From contig JAZGUH010000086.1 of assembly GCA_037893225.1 (NCBI GenBank), positions 206,433 through 270,432 of the forward strand: 64,000 nucleotides of DNA, given 5' to 3'. Under the pieces are notes generated by a model. That model was not told the origin of the DNA and made no database searches. It was given only the letters and a program-made list of their open reading frames with translations. Positions 33,603 to 46,799 of the stretch are shown here, in pieces. The position numbers and the translations under genes were made by a program. How positions within the stretch are numbered: the first letter of the stretch is position 1; each line of letters opens with the position of its first letter. This DNA is from Hippasteria phrygiana. Its lineage: Eukaryota > Echinodermata > Asteroidea > Valvatida > Goniasteridae.

Positions 33603-36177
33603 TCTTTTTCAGACTTTTTGCCCATAGACTTTGTACACGTTTTCGTTCTGCCAGGCACTTTGGCTACTTTTATGCAGCCGATTGCCTTTAAACTAAACAG
33701 ACACTTAGACCAACTGCTCAGGATGCATGCCGAACTTTTACGTCATGATGACGTCATCACGTGATTTTTTATGAATTTTTGAATTTTGAAAATCGTAACA
33801 TTCATTAAATTATATCTAGCGAACAAAACAAGATATTTTCAAAATTCTTTTTCTTATAGCTTTGGTATGTCTCAAAGATATGCCTTAAAAAGCGAAAATT
33901 GTGTGACGTCATGATGACGTCATCAAAAATGCTTTTTTTTTTTTACGCATGTAAGGGTCAATCTGATTGCAAAAATGTATATATTGAATTTTGCTGTACC
34001 CAATTCCAAAATTTCATGATCGTGGCTCACTCAAGTAAGAAATGACAGCCATTTCAAAATTTAGACCAAATTCAATATAACACAAAGGAATTCTGGGACG
34101 GGCTGATAACCATGGCTATTATGAGCTTGCTGTTTATAAAAGGGGTTGATTTCTAGTCTTTTTTCAAGTCGCTGAATTTTTGAAGTTTTAAAATCGTAAC
34201 ATTCTTTTCAATATATCTAGCGAACAAAACAAGATATTTTCAAAATTATTTTTGTTACAGCTTTGGTATGTCTCAAAGATATGCCCTAAATGGCGAAAAT
34301 TGTGTGACGTCATGATGACGTCATCAACAATATTTTTTTTTTAAAACGCATGTAACGGTCAATCTGATTACAAAAATGTATACATTGTATTTTTCTGTAC
34401 CCAATTCCAAAATTTCATGATCGTGGCTCACTCAAGTGTGAAATAGGAGCCATTTCAAAATTTAGACCAAATTCAATATAACACAAAGGAATTCTGGGAA
34501 GGGCTGATAACCATGGGTATTATGTGCTTGCTGTTTATAAAACGGGTTGATTTCTAGTCTTTTTTCAAGTCGCTAAATTTTTGAAGTTTTAGAATCGTAA
34601 CATTCTTTTCAATATATCTAGCGAACAAAACAAGATATTTTCAAAATTCTTTTTGTTATAGCTTTGGTATGTCTCAAAGATATGCCCTAAAAAGCGCAAA
34701 TTGTGTGACGTCATGATGACGTCATGAAAAATTTTTTTTTTTCAAGTCGCTAGAATATTGCACATAGCATTTGTAAACTTTTTCTTTCTTACCGGCCACT
34801 TTGGCTACTTTTAAACTTGGCAGACACTTACACCAACTGCTCACAATGTGTGCCGAACTTTTACGTCATGATGACGTCATCACATGTCACGTGACGTCAT
34901 CTTAAAGGGGCATTTTTCGAAGCCATATATCTACAAAAGTACAAGTCCGATTAAGTTGGAACGTAATATCTAGGTATGCCACCGGGTGTTATAGATGAAC
35001 ATTGACATGACGTTATGATCAAGTCATAACATGTCACGTGGTGTCATCTTAAAGGGGCACTCGCTAGATTATTGCCCATAGCATTTGTAAACGTTTTCTT
35101 TCTCACCGGCCAGTTTGGCTACTTTTAAACTTGGCAGACACTTACCCCAACTGCTCAGAATGTGTGCCTAACTTTTACGTCATGATGACGTCATTACATG
35201 TCACGTGACGTCATCTTAAAGGGGCATTTTTCGAAGCCATATATCTACAAAAGTACAAGTCCGATTCAGTTGGAACGTAAGGTATGCCACCTGGTGTTAT
35301 AGATGAAAATTGACATGACGTTATGATCAAGTCATAACATGTCACGTGGTGTCATCTTAAAGGGGCACTCGCTAGATTATTGCCTATAGCATTTGTACAC
35401 GTTTTCTTTCTTACCGGCACTTTGGGTACTTTTAAACTTGACAGACACTTAGACTAACTGCTCACAATGTGTGCCGAACTTTTACCTCTTGATGACGTCA
35501 TCACATGCCACGTGACGTCATCTTAAAGGGGCAGTTTTTGAAGCCATATATCTACAAAAGTACAAATTCGATTAAGTTGAAAAGTAATATCTAGGTAGCC
35601 CAGTAGGTTTCTAGCTGAAAATTGACATGACATTATCATAATTGATGTCATCACATGTCACGTGACGTCATCTTAAAGGGGCAGTTTTTGAAGCCATATG
35701 TCTACAAAAGCACAAGTCCGATTAAGTTTAAAAGTAATATCTAGGTAGCCTAGTAGGTTTATAGATAAAAATTGAATTGACGTTATGATGACGTCATTAC
35801 ATGTCACGTGACGTCATCTTAAAGGGGCATTTTTCGAAGCCATATATCTACAAATGTACAAGTCCGATTCAGTTGAAACACACTATTTAGGTATGCCACC
35901 CGGTGTCATAGATGAAAATTGACATGACGTTATGATGAAGTCATTACATGTTATGTGATGTCATCTTAAAGGGGCATTCGCTAGGCTATTTCCCGTAGCA
36001 TTTGTACACGATTCCTTTTTTAAACCAATCCTTCACACATCCAATAACAACATCTTCATCCCTCCGTCATTGTTAACAAACAAACAACTTTAAATATTGC
36101 ATACACATTTGACATCCAAACTAACAATAAAAAAATTAGAAACAGCCCTGTGTTTGTCCACAAACACTTGCCTCTAG
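33603..36177 (+). mobile_element. Helitron-like copy 12, a mosaic
   Basis: Head at 33603, A units at 34156 and 34557, B units from 34749, 35063 and 35371, C units from about 35532, tail, hairpin at 36150-36167, CTAG at 36174-36177. Its ends resemble copies 2 and 8. The block from 35187 to 35790 (603 bp) instead follows copy 9 (20626 to 21229, also 603 bp), with the repeat GACGTCATTACATG at both edges. This points to exchange between copies. Confidence 0.7.
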
Positions 36178-38077
36178 TTTTTCTTTTTTTTTTTTTTTTT
36201 TTTTTTTTTTTCTTTTTCAGACTTTTTGCCCATAGCATTTGTACACGTTTTCTTTCTGCCAGGCACTTTGGCTACTTTTATGCAGCCGATTGCCTTTAAA
36301 TTTAACAGACACTTAGACCAACTGCTCAGGATGCATGCCGAACTTTTACGTCATGATGACGTCATCACGTAATTTTTTATGAATTTTTGAATTTTGAAAA
36401 TCGTAACATTCATTAAATTATATCTAGCGAACCAAATAAGATATTTTCAAAATTCTTTTTCTTATGGCTTTGGTATGTCTCAAAGATATGCCCTAAATTG
36501 CGAAAATTGTGTGACGTCATGATGACGTCATCAAAAATGTGTTTTTTTGTTAACGCATGTAAGGGTCAATCCGATTACAAAAATGTATATATTGAATTTT
36601 CCTGTACCCAATTCCAAAATTTCATGATCGTGGCTCACTCAAGTATGAAATAGGAGCCATTTCAAAATTTAGACCAAATTCAATATAACACAAAGGAATT
36701 CTGGGAAGGGCTGATAACCATGGGTATTATGTGCTTGCTGTTTATAAAAGGGTTGATTTCTAGTCTTTTTTCAAGTCGCCAAATTTTTGAAGTATTAAAA
36801 TCGTAACATTCTTTTCAATATATCTAGCGAACAAAACAAGATATTTTCAAAATTATTTTTGTTACAGCTTTGGTATGTCTCAAAGATATGCCCTAAAAAG
36901 CGAAAATTGTGTGACGTCATGATGACGTCATCAACAAATCTTTTTTTTTTTAACGCATGTAAGGGTCAATCCGATTACAAAAATGTATACATTGTATTTT
37001 TCTGTACCCAATTCCAAAATTTCATGATCGTGGCTCACTCAAGTAAGAAATGACAGCCATTTCAAAATTTAGACCAAATTCAATATAACACAAAGGAATT
37101 CTGGGATGGGCTGATAACCATGGCTATTATGAGCTTGCTGTTTATAAACGGGGTTGATTTCTAGTCTTTTTTCAAGTCGCTGAATTTTTGAAGTTTTAAA
37201 ATCGTAACATTCTTTTCAATATATCTAGCGAACAAAACAAGATATTTTCAAAATTATTTTTGTTACAGCTTTGGTATGTCTCAAAGATATGCCCTAAATG
37301 GCGAAAATTGTGTGACGTCATGATGACGTCATAAAAAAATTCTTTTTTTTAAGTCGCTAGAATATTGCCCATAGCATTTGTAAACTTTATCTTTCTTACC
37401 GGCCACTTTGGCTACTTTTAAACTTGGCAGACACTTACCCCAACTGCTCACAATGTGTGCCGAACCTTTACGTCATGATGACGTCATCACATGTCACGTG
37501 ACGTCATCTTAAAGGGGCATTTTTCGAAGCCATATCGTCACACAAAAAGTACAAGACCGATTAAGTTGGAACGTAATATCTAGGTATGCCACCGGGTGTT
37601 ATAGATGAACATTGACATGACGTTATGATCAAGTCATAACATGTCACGTGGTGTCATCTTAAAGGGGCACTCGCTAGATTATTGCCCATAGCATTTGTAA
37701 ACGTTTTCTTTCTTACCGGCCAGTTTGGCTACTTTTAAACTTGGCAGACACTTACCCCAACTGCTCACAATATGTGCCGAACTTTTACGTCATGATGACG
37801 TCATCACATGCCACGTGACGTCATCTGAAAGGGGCATTTTTCGAAGCCATATTTTTACCGAAGTAGAAGTCAGATTAAGTTGAAAAGTAATATCTAGGTA
37901 GCCCAGTAGATTATCTTAAACAATTTTGTGTCAGGAATGCTTGTAGGCCGGCATGTGTTATATATGAAAATTGATGCGACGTTGTGGTGACGTCATCATA
38001 TGATTTTAGAGTAATTGTTTTACTTTTGAATCTTTAAGCTATAAGGCCTATCTCATCAACTGAACATGCTAATTTCG

Positions 38078-39029
38078 AAATTCTTATTGTAATTCTTTTT
38101 GAAATAGGTTGTTTAGGTAAACAAGTTTTACGTTCTGTGATTTGGGAGGATTTAACATAATTTTCAAAAATAGTTGTTGTATTTTGTTCCACTCAAGTAA
38201 ATGTTGTCTCAATCGTATTTTGGATTACCTTACTTTTAATTTCCAGTTTATAATTCCCAATGTATTAAAAAAAATGCGTTCTGTGATTTTCTACTGCTCA
38301 AATAAAGTTTGTTTCAGCCGTCTATTCTTTAAGGTGTGTTGCGTTAATTACTGGTTTTCCGTTTTCAAACACTACATGGGTTATGCTTCGCTCTCACCCA
38401 CCGCTCTATGTGTGTGTTTGCCTTAAATTGTTAGTTAAGTTTGGTATACAGTGCTAGGCGCCACCGGACAAAATCCGTGAATGAATTTTTACCAGTAAAC
38501 TCGTATGCTGCCCTCTACAGTTCACTAAACACAACCAGAGGAGTATTTTTTTAAGTACTACCGCCCTCTTGCGCTAAAAAGTTGACAGGTTTGTCAATTG
38601 TGGCAGAGAAACTTTTGACCAGTAAGATTATGTCGAACTTTCCTTGCATTTAACTGTACCTCCCTAGGGTGTGTGGAAAATCATATTACAATTGGAGAAT
38701 TCAGGACTATTAGGGTTAATAAGACCGTATTTTCTTTCAATTATATACTGTAATAAAAATATACTAGTAAGACTTCATTAAATAACTCTCTTTATTCAAA
38801 GGTCTTGTTTTCAAAGAATTCTTTTTATTGCTTCCTACGTGCCACAATGTCAACATGCATTTTTATCAAGAACATATCACATAATATTAATAAAGATTCA
38901 AATTTGAGAGGCAAGTTACTCCAATACAAGCCTGAAAACAAAATGTTGAAGAGAAAAAGTTGTGTATTTAACAAGTGCATTCAGTGAAAAGCACAGAAAC
39001 AATCATGCGTCTTATAACATTCTTTCCAA
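38078..39029. repeat. Unrelated 950-bp sequence, tandem copy 1
   Basis: Non-satellite sequence inside copy 13, nearly free of the CRE motifs seen elsewhere. It begins with AAATTCTTATTGTAATTC and ends with CTTATAACATTCTTT. It contains TGCCCTCTACAG (38509) and CCGCCCTCTTGCG (38561) and a small CGGA/TCCG hairpin at about 38465. A 94-codon open frame from 38142 lacks an ATG, and I do not call it a gene. I do not recognise the sequence. It may be another mobile element or a captured fragment. Confidence 0.7.
38509..38573 (-). promoter_or_regulatory. Pair of CTCF-like cores in the 950-bp repeat
   Basis: On the minus strand, CGCAAGAGGGCGG (38561-38573) and CTGTAGAGGGCA (38509-38520) resemble CTCF cores. 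Both recur in the second tandem copy (39518-39530 and about 39466-39476, the latter with one change). The assignment rests on resemblance only. Confidence 0.25.
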
Positions 39030-39985
39030 ATTCTTATTGTAATTCTTTTTGAAATATGTTTTTTACGTCATAGGTAAACAAGTTTTGCGTTCTGTGATTT
39101 GGGAGGATTTAACATAATTTTCAAAAATAATTGTTGTATTTTGTTCCACTCAAGTAAATGTTGTCTCAATCGTCATTTGGATTACCTTACATTTAATTTC
39201 CAGTTTATAATTCCCAATGTATTAAAACAAATGCGTTCTGTGATTTTCTACTGCTCAAATAAAGTTTGTTTCAGTCGTGCATTCTTTAAGGTGTGTTGCG
39301 TTAATTTCTGGTTTTCCGTCTTCAAACACTACAGGGGGTATGCTTCGGTCTCACCCACCGCTCTATGTGTTTGTTTGCCTTAAATTGTTAGTTAAGTTTG
39401 GTATACAGTGCTAGGCGCCACCGGACAAAATCCGTGAATGAATTTTTACCAGTAAACTCGTATGCTGCCCTCTACAATTCACTAAACACAACCAGAGGAG
39501 TATTTTTGTAAGTACTACCGCCCTCTTGCGCTAAAAAGTTGACAGGTTTGTCAATTGTGGCAGAGAAACTTTTGACCAGCAAGATTATGTCGGACTTTCT
39601 TTGCATTTAACTGTACCTCCCTAGGGTGTGTGGAAAATCATATTAAAATTTGAGAATTCAGGACTATTAGGGTTAATAAGACCGTATTTTCTTTCAATTA
39701 TATACTGTAATAAAAATATACCAGTAAGACTTCATTAAATAACTCTCTTCATTCAAAGGTCTTGTTTTCAAAGAATTCTTTTTATTGCTTCCTACGTGCC
39801 ACAATGTCAACATGCATTTTTATCAAGAACATATCACATAATATTAATAAAGATTCAAATTTGAGAGGCAAGTTACTCCAATACAAGGCTGAAAACAAAA
39901 TGTTGAAGAGAAAAAGTTGTATTTAACAAGTGCATTCAGTGAAAAGCACACAAACAATCAGCCGTCTTATAACATTCTTTTTGAA
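39030..39985. repeat. Unrelated 950-bp sequence, tandem copy 2
   Basis: Directly follows copy 1 and is about 95% identical by eye. Differences are scattered substitutions plus small indels (for example TTACGTCA added near 39062 and two bases missing near 39918). The 94-codon open frame also exists here (39099-39383), but most differences change residues, so it does not look selected. The pair ends where CRE-rich C units begin again at about 39995. Confidence 0.7.
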
Positions 39986-41279
39986 TTACAGACATACATG
40001 ATGACGTCATCACATGCCACGTGACGTCATCTTAAAGGGGCAGTTTTTGAAGCTATATATCTACAAAAGTACAAGTTCGATTAAGTTGAAAAGTAATATC
40101 TAGGTAGCCCAGTAGGTTTATAGCTGAAAATTGACATGACATTATCATGATTGATGTCATCACATGTCACGTGACGTCATCTTAAAGGGGCAGTTTTGAA
40201 GCCATATATCTACAAAAGTACAAATTCGATTAAGTTGAAATGTAATATCCAGGTAGGTCTGCAGGTTCATAGATGAAAATAAACATGACAATAGGACGAC
40301 GTCATCACATGTCACGTGACGTCATCTTAAAGGGGCAGTTTTGGAAGCCATATATCAACAAAAGTACAAGTTCAATTAAGTTGAAACGTAATATCTAGGT
40401 AGGCCAGTAGGTTTATAGATGGAAATTGACATGACATTATCATGATGTCATCACATGTCACGTGATGTCATCTTAAAGGGGCATTCGCTAGACTATATTG
40501 CATTTGTACATGTTTTTTTCTTACTGGCACTTTGGGTACTTTTAAAATTGGCAGAATTGCTCAGAATGTGTGTCGAACTTTTATGTCATGATGACGTCAT
40601 CACATGTCAACTTGACGTCATCTTAAAGGGGCATTTTTCGTAGCCATACATTGTGTATCTACACAAGTACAAGTCCGATTAAGTTGAAACGTAATATCTA
40701 AGTATGCTACACGGTGTGTTATAGATGAAAGTTGACATAACGTTATGATGACATCACATGTCACGTGATGTCATCTTAAAGGAGCATTCGCTAGACTATT
40801 GCCCATAGCATTTGTACACTTTTTTCTTATTGGCACTTTGGGTACTTTTCAAATTGGCAGACACTTAGACCAACTGCTCAGAATGTGTGTCGAACTTTTA
40901 CGTCATGATGACATCATCACATGTCACGTGACGTCATCTTAAAGAGGCATTTTTCAAAGCCATATATCTACAAAAGTACAAGTCCGATTAAGTTGAAACA
41001 TGTATCTAGGTATGCCACCGGGTGTTATAGGTGAACATTGACTTGACGTTATGAAGTGATCACATGTCACGTGATGTCATTTTAAAGGGGCATTCGCTAC
41101 ACTATTCCCCATAACATTTGTACTCGATTTCTTTCTTTAAACCAATCCTTCACACATCCAATAACGTTAATTATTGTATAAACATTTGACTAACTAACAC
41201 AATAAAAAAAACACGAAACAGCCCTGTGTTTGTCCACGGGACAAACACATAACATGTCTAGTTTCTTTTTTTTTTTTTT

Positions 41280-41363
41280 GGCTGTTTCGGAAACTTTTCC
41301 GAAACAGCCCTTGTTTTCGTTAAGATTTTTTTTTTTTTCTTTTTTTTTTCTTTTTTTTTTTCT
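41280..41363 (+). repeat. Hairpin module (CGGA type) plus oligo-T
   Basis: The hairpin at 41280-41309 pairs GGCTGTTTCGGAAA with its complement around a 2-nt loop. TTGTTTTCGTTAAG and C-interrupted T tracts lead to the head of copy 14. Confidence 0.75.
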
Positions 41364-42735
41364 TCTTTTTCAGCCAAATGCCCATTGCATTTGTACACGT
41401 TTTCTTTCTTACTGGCACTTTGGCTACTTTTATGGTGCCGATTGGCTTTAAACTTGGCAGGCACTTAGACCAACTGCTCAGAATGTATGCCGAACATTTA
41501 CGTCATGATGACGTCATCACGTGATTTTTTATGAATTTTTGAAATTTCAAAATCGTAAAATTCTGTTCAATATATCTAGCGAACAAAACAAGATATTTTC
41601 GAAATTCTTTTTGTTATAGCTTTGGTATGTCTCAAAGATATGCCCTGAAAGGGAGAAAATGTGTGACGTCATGATGACATCATCAAAAATGTGCTTTTTT
41701 AAAACACATATAAGGATAGGTCCGATCGTCATGAAAATTGGTGGGTAGGTAGATACTGTCACTAGGATGCTGAATCCAAAGTGACGTCATGATGACGTCA
41801 TCACATGATTTTTTATGAATTTTTCAAAATTTTAAAATCGTAACATTCTTTTCAATATATCTAGCAAACAGAACAAGATATTTTCAAAATTATTTTTGTT
41901 ATAGCTTTGGTATGTCTCAAAGATATGCCCTGAAAGGGAGAAAATGTGTGACGTCATGATGACATCATCAAAAATGTGCTTTTTTAAAACACATATAAGG
42001 ATATGTCCGATCGTCATGAAAATTGGTGGGTAGGTAGATAGTGCCACTAGCATGTAAAATCCAAAGTGACGTCATGATGACGTCATCAGCTGATTTTCTA
42101 TGACTTTTTAGTTTTATCCCAAATCCCATAGACTTTGTACACGAATTTTGTAAGAGCCACTTTGGTCACTAAACAACCTCAGATCTTAATCAGGTTTAAC
42201 TCAAACAGAGACCCTAAGCTAAGAATGTATGCCGAAGAGTGACGTCATGATGACGTCATCACTTGTCATGTGACGTCATCTTAAAGGTGCATTTTTCAAG
42301 GGCACATATCTAGAGAACCGTAGGTCCGATTGCATTCAAACCTGCTATGGTGGTAGACAAGTACGTGTTATAGATGAAAATTGAGGTGACGTCATCATGA
42401 CGTCATCATGACGTCATCATACGATTTTATAGTAATTTTTAAGTTTTTTAACCTTAAAGTTTCTTAAACCCATATCTCATCACCAGAACATGCTAAATTC
42501 AAAATTCTTTTTGTAATAGCTTTGTTAGCTTCTATATTCTTTCACATAAATGAGAAAATGTGTGACGTCATCATGACGACATCAAAAATATATTAAAAAA
42601 AAAACACATATAAGGGTAGGTCCAATCGTCATAAAAATTGGTGGGTATGTAGATAGTGTGCCACAAGCATGCGGCAGCCGAAGTGACGTCATGATGACGT
42701 CATCGGCAAATTTTCTATGATTTTTTTTATTTTGT
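41364..42735 (+). mobile_element. Helitron-like copy 14 (D/E type, 3' truncated)
   Basis: The head is a distinct subtype: TCTTTTTCAG is followed by CCAAATGCCCATTGC instead of the usual ACTTTTTGCCCATAG. Two D units follow (from 41531 and 41815, period 284 bp), then E-type sequence (about 42070-42730). It stops in TTTATTTTGTAAA and runs into oligo-T and the head of copy 15. There is no terminal hairpin and no CTAG. Copy 16 shows how such an element normally ends. Confidence 0.6.
41531..41814 (+). repeat. D unit, reference example (284 bp)
   Basis: Begins like an A unit (AATCGTAAAATTC, ATATATCTAGCGAAC). After the CRE region it continues with AAAACACATATAAGGATAGG, CCGATCGTCATGAAAATTGG and TGGGTAGGTAGATACTG. 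Found in copies 1, 14 and 16 only. Confidence 0.75.
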
Positions 42736-42755
42736 AAATTTTTTTTTTTTTTTTT

Positions 42756-45129
42756 TCTTTTTCAGACTTTTTGCCCATAGACTTTGTACACGTTTTCGTT
42801 CTGCCAGGCACTTTGGCTACTTTTATGCAGCCGATTGCCTTTAAACTTAACAGACACTTAGACCAACTGCTCAGGATGCATGCCGATCTTTTACGTCATG
42901 GTGACGTCATCACGTGATTTTTTATGAATTTTTGAATTTTGAAAATCGTAACATTCATTAAATTATATCTAGCGAACAAAACAAGATATTTTCAAAATTC
43001 TTTTTCTTATAGCTTTGGTATGTCTCAAAGATATGCCTTAAAAAGCGAAAATTGTGTGACGTCATGATGACGTCATCAAAAATGCTTTTTTTGTTTTACG
43101 CATGTAAGGGTCAATCTGATTACAAAAATGTATATATTGAATTTTGCTGTACCCAATTCCAAAATTTCATGATTGTGGCTCACTCAAGTAAGAAATGACA
43201 GCCATTTCAAAATTTAGACCAAATTCAATATAACACAAAGGAATTCTGGGACGGGCTGATAACCATGGCTATTATGAGCTTGCTGTTTATAAAAGGGGTT
43301 GATTTCTAGTCTTTTTTCAAGTCGCTGAATTTTTGAAGTTTTAAAATCGTAACATTCTTTTCAATATATCTAGCGAACAAAACAAGATATTTTCAAAATT
43401 ATTTTTGTTACAGCTTTGGTATGTCTCAAAGATATGCCCTAAATGGCGAAAATTGTGTGACGTCATGATGACGTCATCAACAATATTTCTTTTTTAAAAC
43501 GCATGTAAGGGTCAATCTGATTACAAAAATGTATACATTGTATTTTTCTGTACCCAATTCCAAAATTTCATGATCGTGGCTCACTCAAGTAAGAAATAAC
43601 AGCCATTTCAAAATTTAGACCAAATTCAATATAACACAAAGGAATTCTGGGACGGGCTGATAACCATGGCTATTATGAGCTTGCTGTTTATAAAAGGGGT
43701 TGATTTCTAGTCTTTTTTCAAGTCGCTGAATTTTTGAAGTATTAAAATCGTAACATTCTTTTCAATATATCTAGCGAACAAAACAAGATATTTTCAAAAT
43801 TCTTTTTGTTATAGCTTTGGTATGTCTCAAAGATATGCCCTAAAAGGCGAAAATTGTGTGACGTCATGATGACGTCATCAAAAATATGTTTGTTTTTTAA
43901 CGCATGTAAGGGTCAATCCGATTACAAAAATGTATACATTGTATTTTTCTGTACCCAATTCCAAAATTTCATGATCGTGGCTCACTCAAGTGTGAAATAG
44001 GAGCCATTTCAAAATTTAGACCAAATTCAATATAACACAAAGGAATTCTGGGAAGGGCTGATAACCATGGGTATTATGTGCTTGCTGTTTATAAAACGGG
44101 TTGATTTCTAGTCTTTTTTCAAGTCGCTAAATTTTTGAAGTTTTAGAATCGTAACATTCTTTTCAATATATCTAGCGAACAAAACAAGATATTTTCAAAA
44201 TTCTTTTTGTTATAGCTTTGGTATGTCTCAAAGATATGCCCTAAAAAGCGCAAATTGTGTGACGTCATGATGACGTCATGAAAAAAATTCTTTTTTCAAG
44301 TCGCTAGAATATTGCACATAGCATTTGTAAACGTTTTCTTTCTTACCGGCCACTTTGGCTACTTTTAAACTTTTCAGACACTTACACCAACTGCTCACAA
44401 TGTGTGCCGAACTTTTACGTCATGATGACGTCATCACATGTCACGTGACGTCATCTTAAAGCGGCATTTTTCGAAGCCATATATCTACAAAAGTACAAGT
44501 CCGATTAAGTTGGAACGTAATATCTAGGTATGCCACCGGGTGTTATAGATGAACATTGACATGACGTTATGATCAAGTCATAACATGTCACGTGGTGTCA
44601 TCTTAAAGGGGCACTCGCTAGATTATTGCCCATTGCATTTGTAAACGTTTTCTTTCTTACCGGCCAGTTTGGCTACTTTTAAACTTAGCAGACACTTACC
44701 CCAACTGCTCAGAATGTGTGCCTAACTTTTACGTCATGATGACGTCATTACATGTCACGTGACGTCATCTTAAAGGGGCATTTTTCGAAGCCATATATCT
44801 ACAAATGTACAAGTCCGATTCAGTTGAAACACACTATTTAGGTATGCCACCCGGTGTCATAGATGAAAATTGACATGACGTTATGATGAAGTCATTACAT
44901 GTTATGTGATGTCATCTTAAAGGGGCATTCCCTAGGCTATTTCCCATAGCATTTGTACACGATTCCTTTTTTAAACCAATCCTTCACACATCCAATAACA
45001 TCTTCATCCCTCCGTCATTGTTAACAAACAAACAAACAACTTTAAATATTGCATACACATTTGACATCCAAACTAACAATAAAAAAATTAGAAACAGCCC
45101 TGTGTTTGTCCACAAACACTTGCCTCTAG
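42756..45129 (+). mobile_element. Helitron-like copy 15
   Basis: 2374 bp. Head at 42756, A units at 43309, 43710 and 44111, B units from about 44300 and 44620, tail, hairpin at 45102-45119, CTAG at 45126-45129. Copy 21 has exactly the same length and layout (constant offset 13647) with only scattered substitutions. Confidence 0.75.
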
Positions 45130-45145
45130 TTTTTTTTTTTTTTTT

Positions 45146-45308
45146 GGCTGTTTCGAAAGTTTTTCGAAACAGCCCTTGTTTTCGTTAAGATTTTTTTTTT
45201 TTTCTTTTTTTTGGCTGTTTTGGAAATTTTTCCAAAACAGCCCTTGTTTTCGTTAAGATTTTTTTTTTTTTCTTTTTTTTTTTTTCTTTTTTTTTTTTTT
45301 TTTGTGCT
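45146..45308 (+). repeat. Two hairpin modules of different stem type
   Basis: The first stem (45146-45174) is CGAA type and the second (45213-45242) is TGGA/TCCA type. Each is followed by TTGTTTTCGTTAAG and T tracts. Neighbouring modules of different type show that the array was not made by simple duplication of its last unit. Confidence 0.8.
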
Positions 45309-46778
45309 TCTTTTTCAGTCAAATGCCGATAGCATTTGTACACGTTTTCTTTCTTACTGGCACTTTGGCTACTTTTATGCTGCCGATTGGCTTTAAACTT
45401 GGCAGACACTTAGACTAACTGCTCAGAATGTATGCCGCACATTTACGTCATGATAACGTCATCACGTGATTTTTTATGAATTTTTGAAATTTCAAAATCG
45501 TAAAATTCTTTTCAATATATCTAGCGAACAAAACAAGATATTTTCAAAATTCTTTTTGTTACAGCTTTGGTAGGTCTCAAAGATATGCCCTAAAAAAGAA
45601 AAAAATGTGTGACGTCATGATGACATCATCAAAAATGTGCTTTTTTAAAACACATATAAGAATAGGTCCGATCGTCATGAAAATTGGTGGGTAGGTAGAT
45701 ACTGGCACTAGGATGCAAAATCCAAAGTGACGTCATGATGACGTCATCACGTGATTTTTTATGAATTTTTGACATTTTGAAAATCGTAACATTCTTTTAA
45801 ATATATCTGGCAAACAAAACAAGATATTTTCAAAATTCTTTTTGTTATAGCTTTGGTAGGTCTCAAAGATATGCCCTAAAAAGGAAAAAAAATTGTGACG
45901 TCATGATGACATCATCAAAAATGTGCTTTTTTAAAACACATATAAGGAAAGGTCCGATCGTCATGCAAATTGGTGGGTAGGTAGATACTGGTACTAGGAT
46001 GCAAAATCCAAAGTGACGTCATGATGACGTCATCACGTGATTTGTTATGAATTTTTGAAATTTTGAAATCGTAACATTCTTTTAAATATATCTCGCAAAC
46101 AAAACAAGAGATTTTCAAAATTCTTTTTGATACAGCTTTTGGTATGTCTCAAAGATATGCCCTAAAAGGCGAAAATTGTGTGACGTCATAATGACGTCAT
46201 CAATTTTTTTTTTTAACGCATGTAAGGGTCGGTCCAATTAAAAATGTATACATTTAATTTTTCTCTACCTAATTCAACAATTTCGTGATCGTGGCTCATT
46301 CAAGTATTAAGAAATAACAGGCATCTAAAAAATTGTGACCAAATTCAATATAACACAAAGGAATTCTGGGAAGGACAGAAACCATGGCTTTCATGTGGCA
46401 TGCTGTCTATAAAGAGTTGATCTCTAGTCTTTTTTTCAAGTCGTAGGCAGATACTTACACCAACTGCTCAGAATGTGCACCGAACTTTTAGGTCATGATG
46501 ACGTCATCACATGTCACGTGACGTCATCTTAAAGGGGCATTTTTGGAAACCATATATCTACAAAAGTACAAGTCACATTAAGTTAAAACGTGGTATTTAG
46601 TTATGCCAGCATGTGTTAGATAAAAATGTATGTGACGTCATGGTGACGTCATGATGACGTCATCGGCAAATTTTCTATGATTTTTTTCATTTTTGAAATT
46701 TCATTTAAATCACATAATTTTACACAAAAAAACAAAACAGCCCTGTGTTTGTCCACAAACACTGCACCAGATGTCTAG
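45309..46778 (+). mobile_element. Helitron-like copy 16 (short, D type)
   Basis: 1470 bp. The head subtype is TCTTTTTCAG followed by TCAAATGCCGATAGC, close to that of copy 14. D units start at 45476, 45761 and 46047 (periods 285-286 bp), the last running into A-like sequence. One C-like unit (about 46440-46640) and a short tail follow. Hairpin at 46745-46762, CTAG at 46775-46778. Confidence 0.65.
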
Positions 46779-46799
46779 TTTTTTTTTTTTTTTTTTTTT

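Larger units (their letters stand above)
36211..41261 (+). mobile_element. Helitron-like copy 13, enlarged by an internal insert
   Basis: Head at 36211; its first 760 bp match copy 6 closely. A units at 36763 and 37164, B units from about 37350 and 37675, then degenerate sequence to about 38075. An unrelated tandem pair fills about 38078-39985. C units resume at about 39995, followed by B-like units and a tail like that of copies 7 and 18. The hairpin GTGTTTGTCC/GGACAAACAC is at 41226-41248 and CTAG at 41258-41261. Confidence 0.65.

Noticed and set aside
38142..39383. Pair of 94-codon open frames in the two 950-bp copies
   Set aside because: Both begin at TTG, not ATG. The differences between copies are mostly residue-changing, and no domain is visible.
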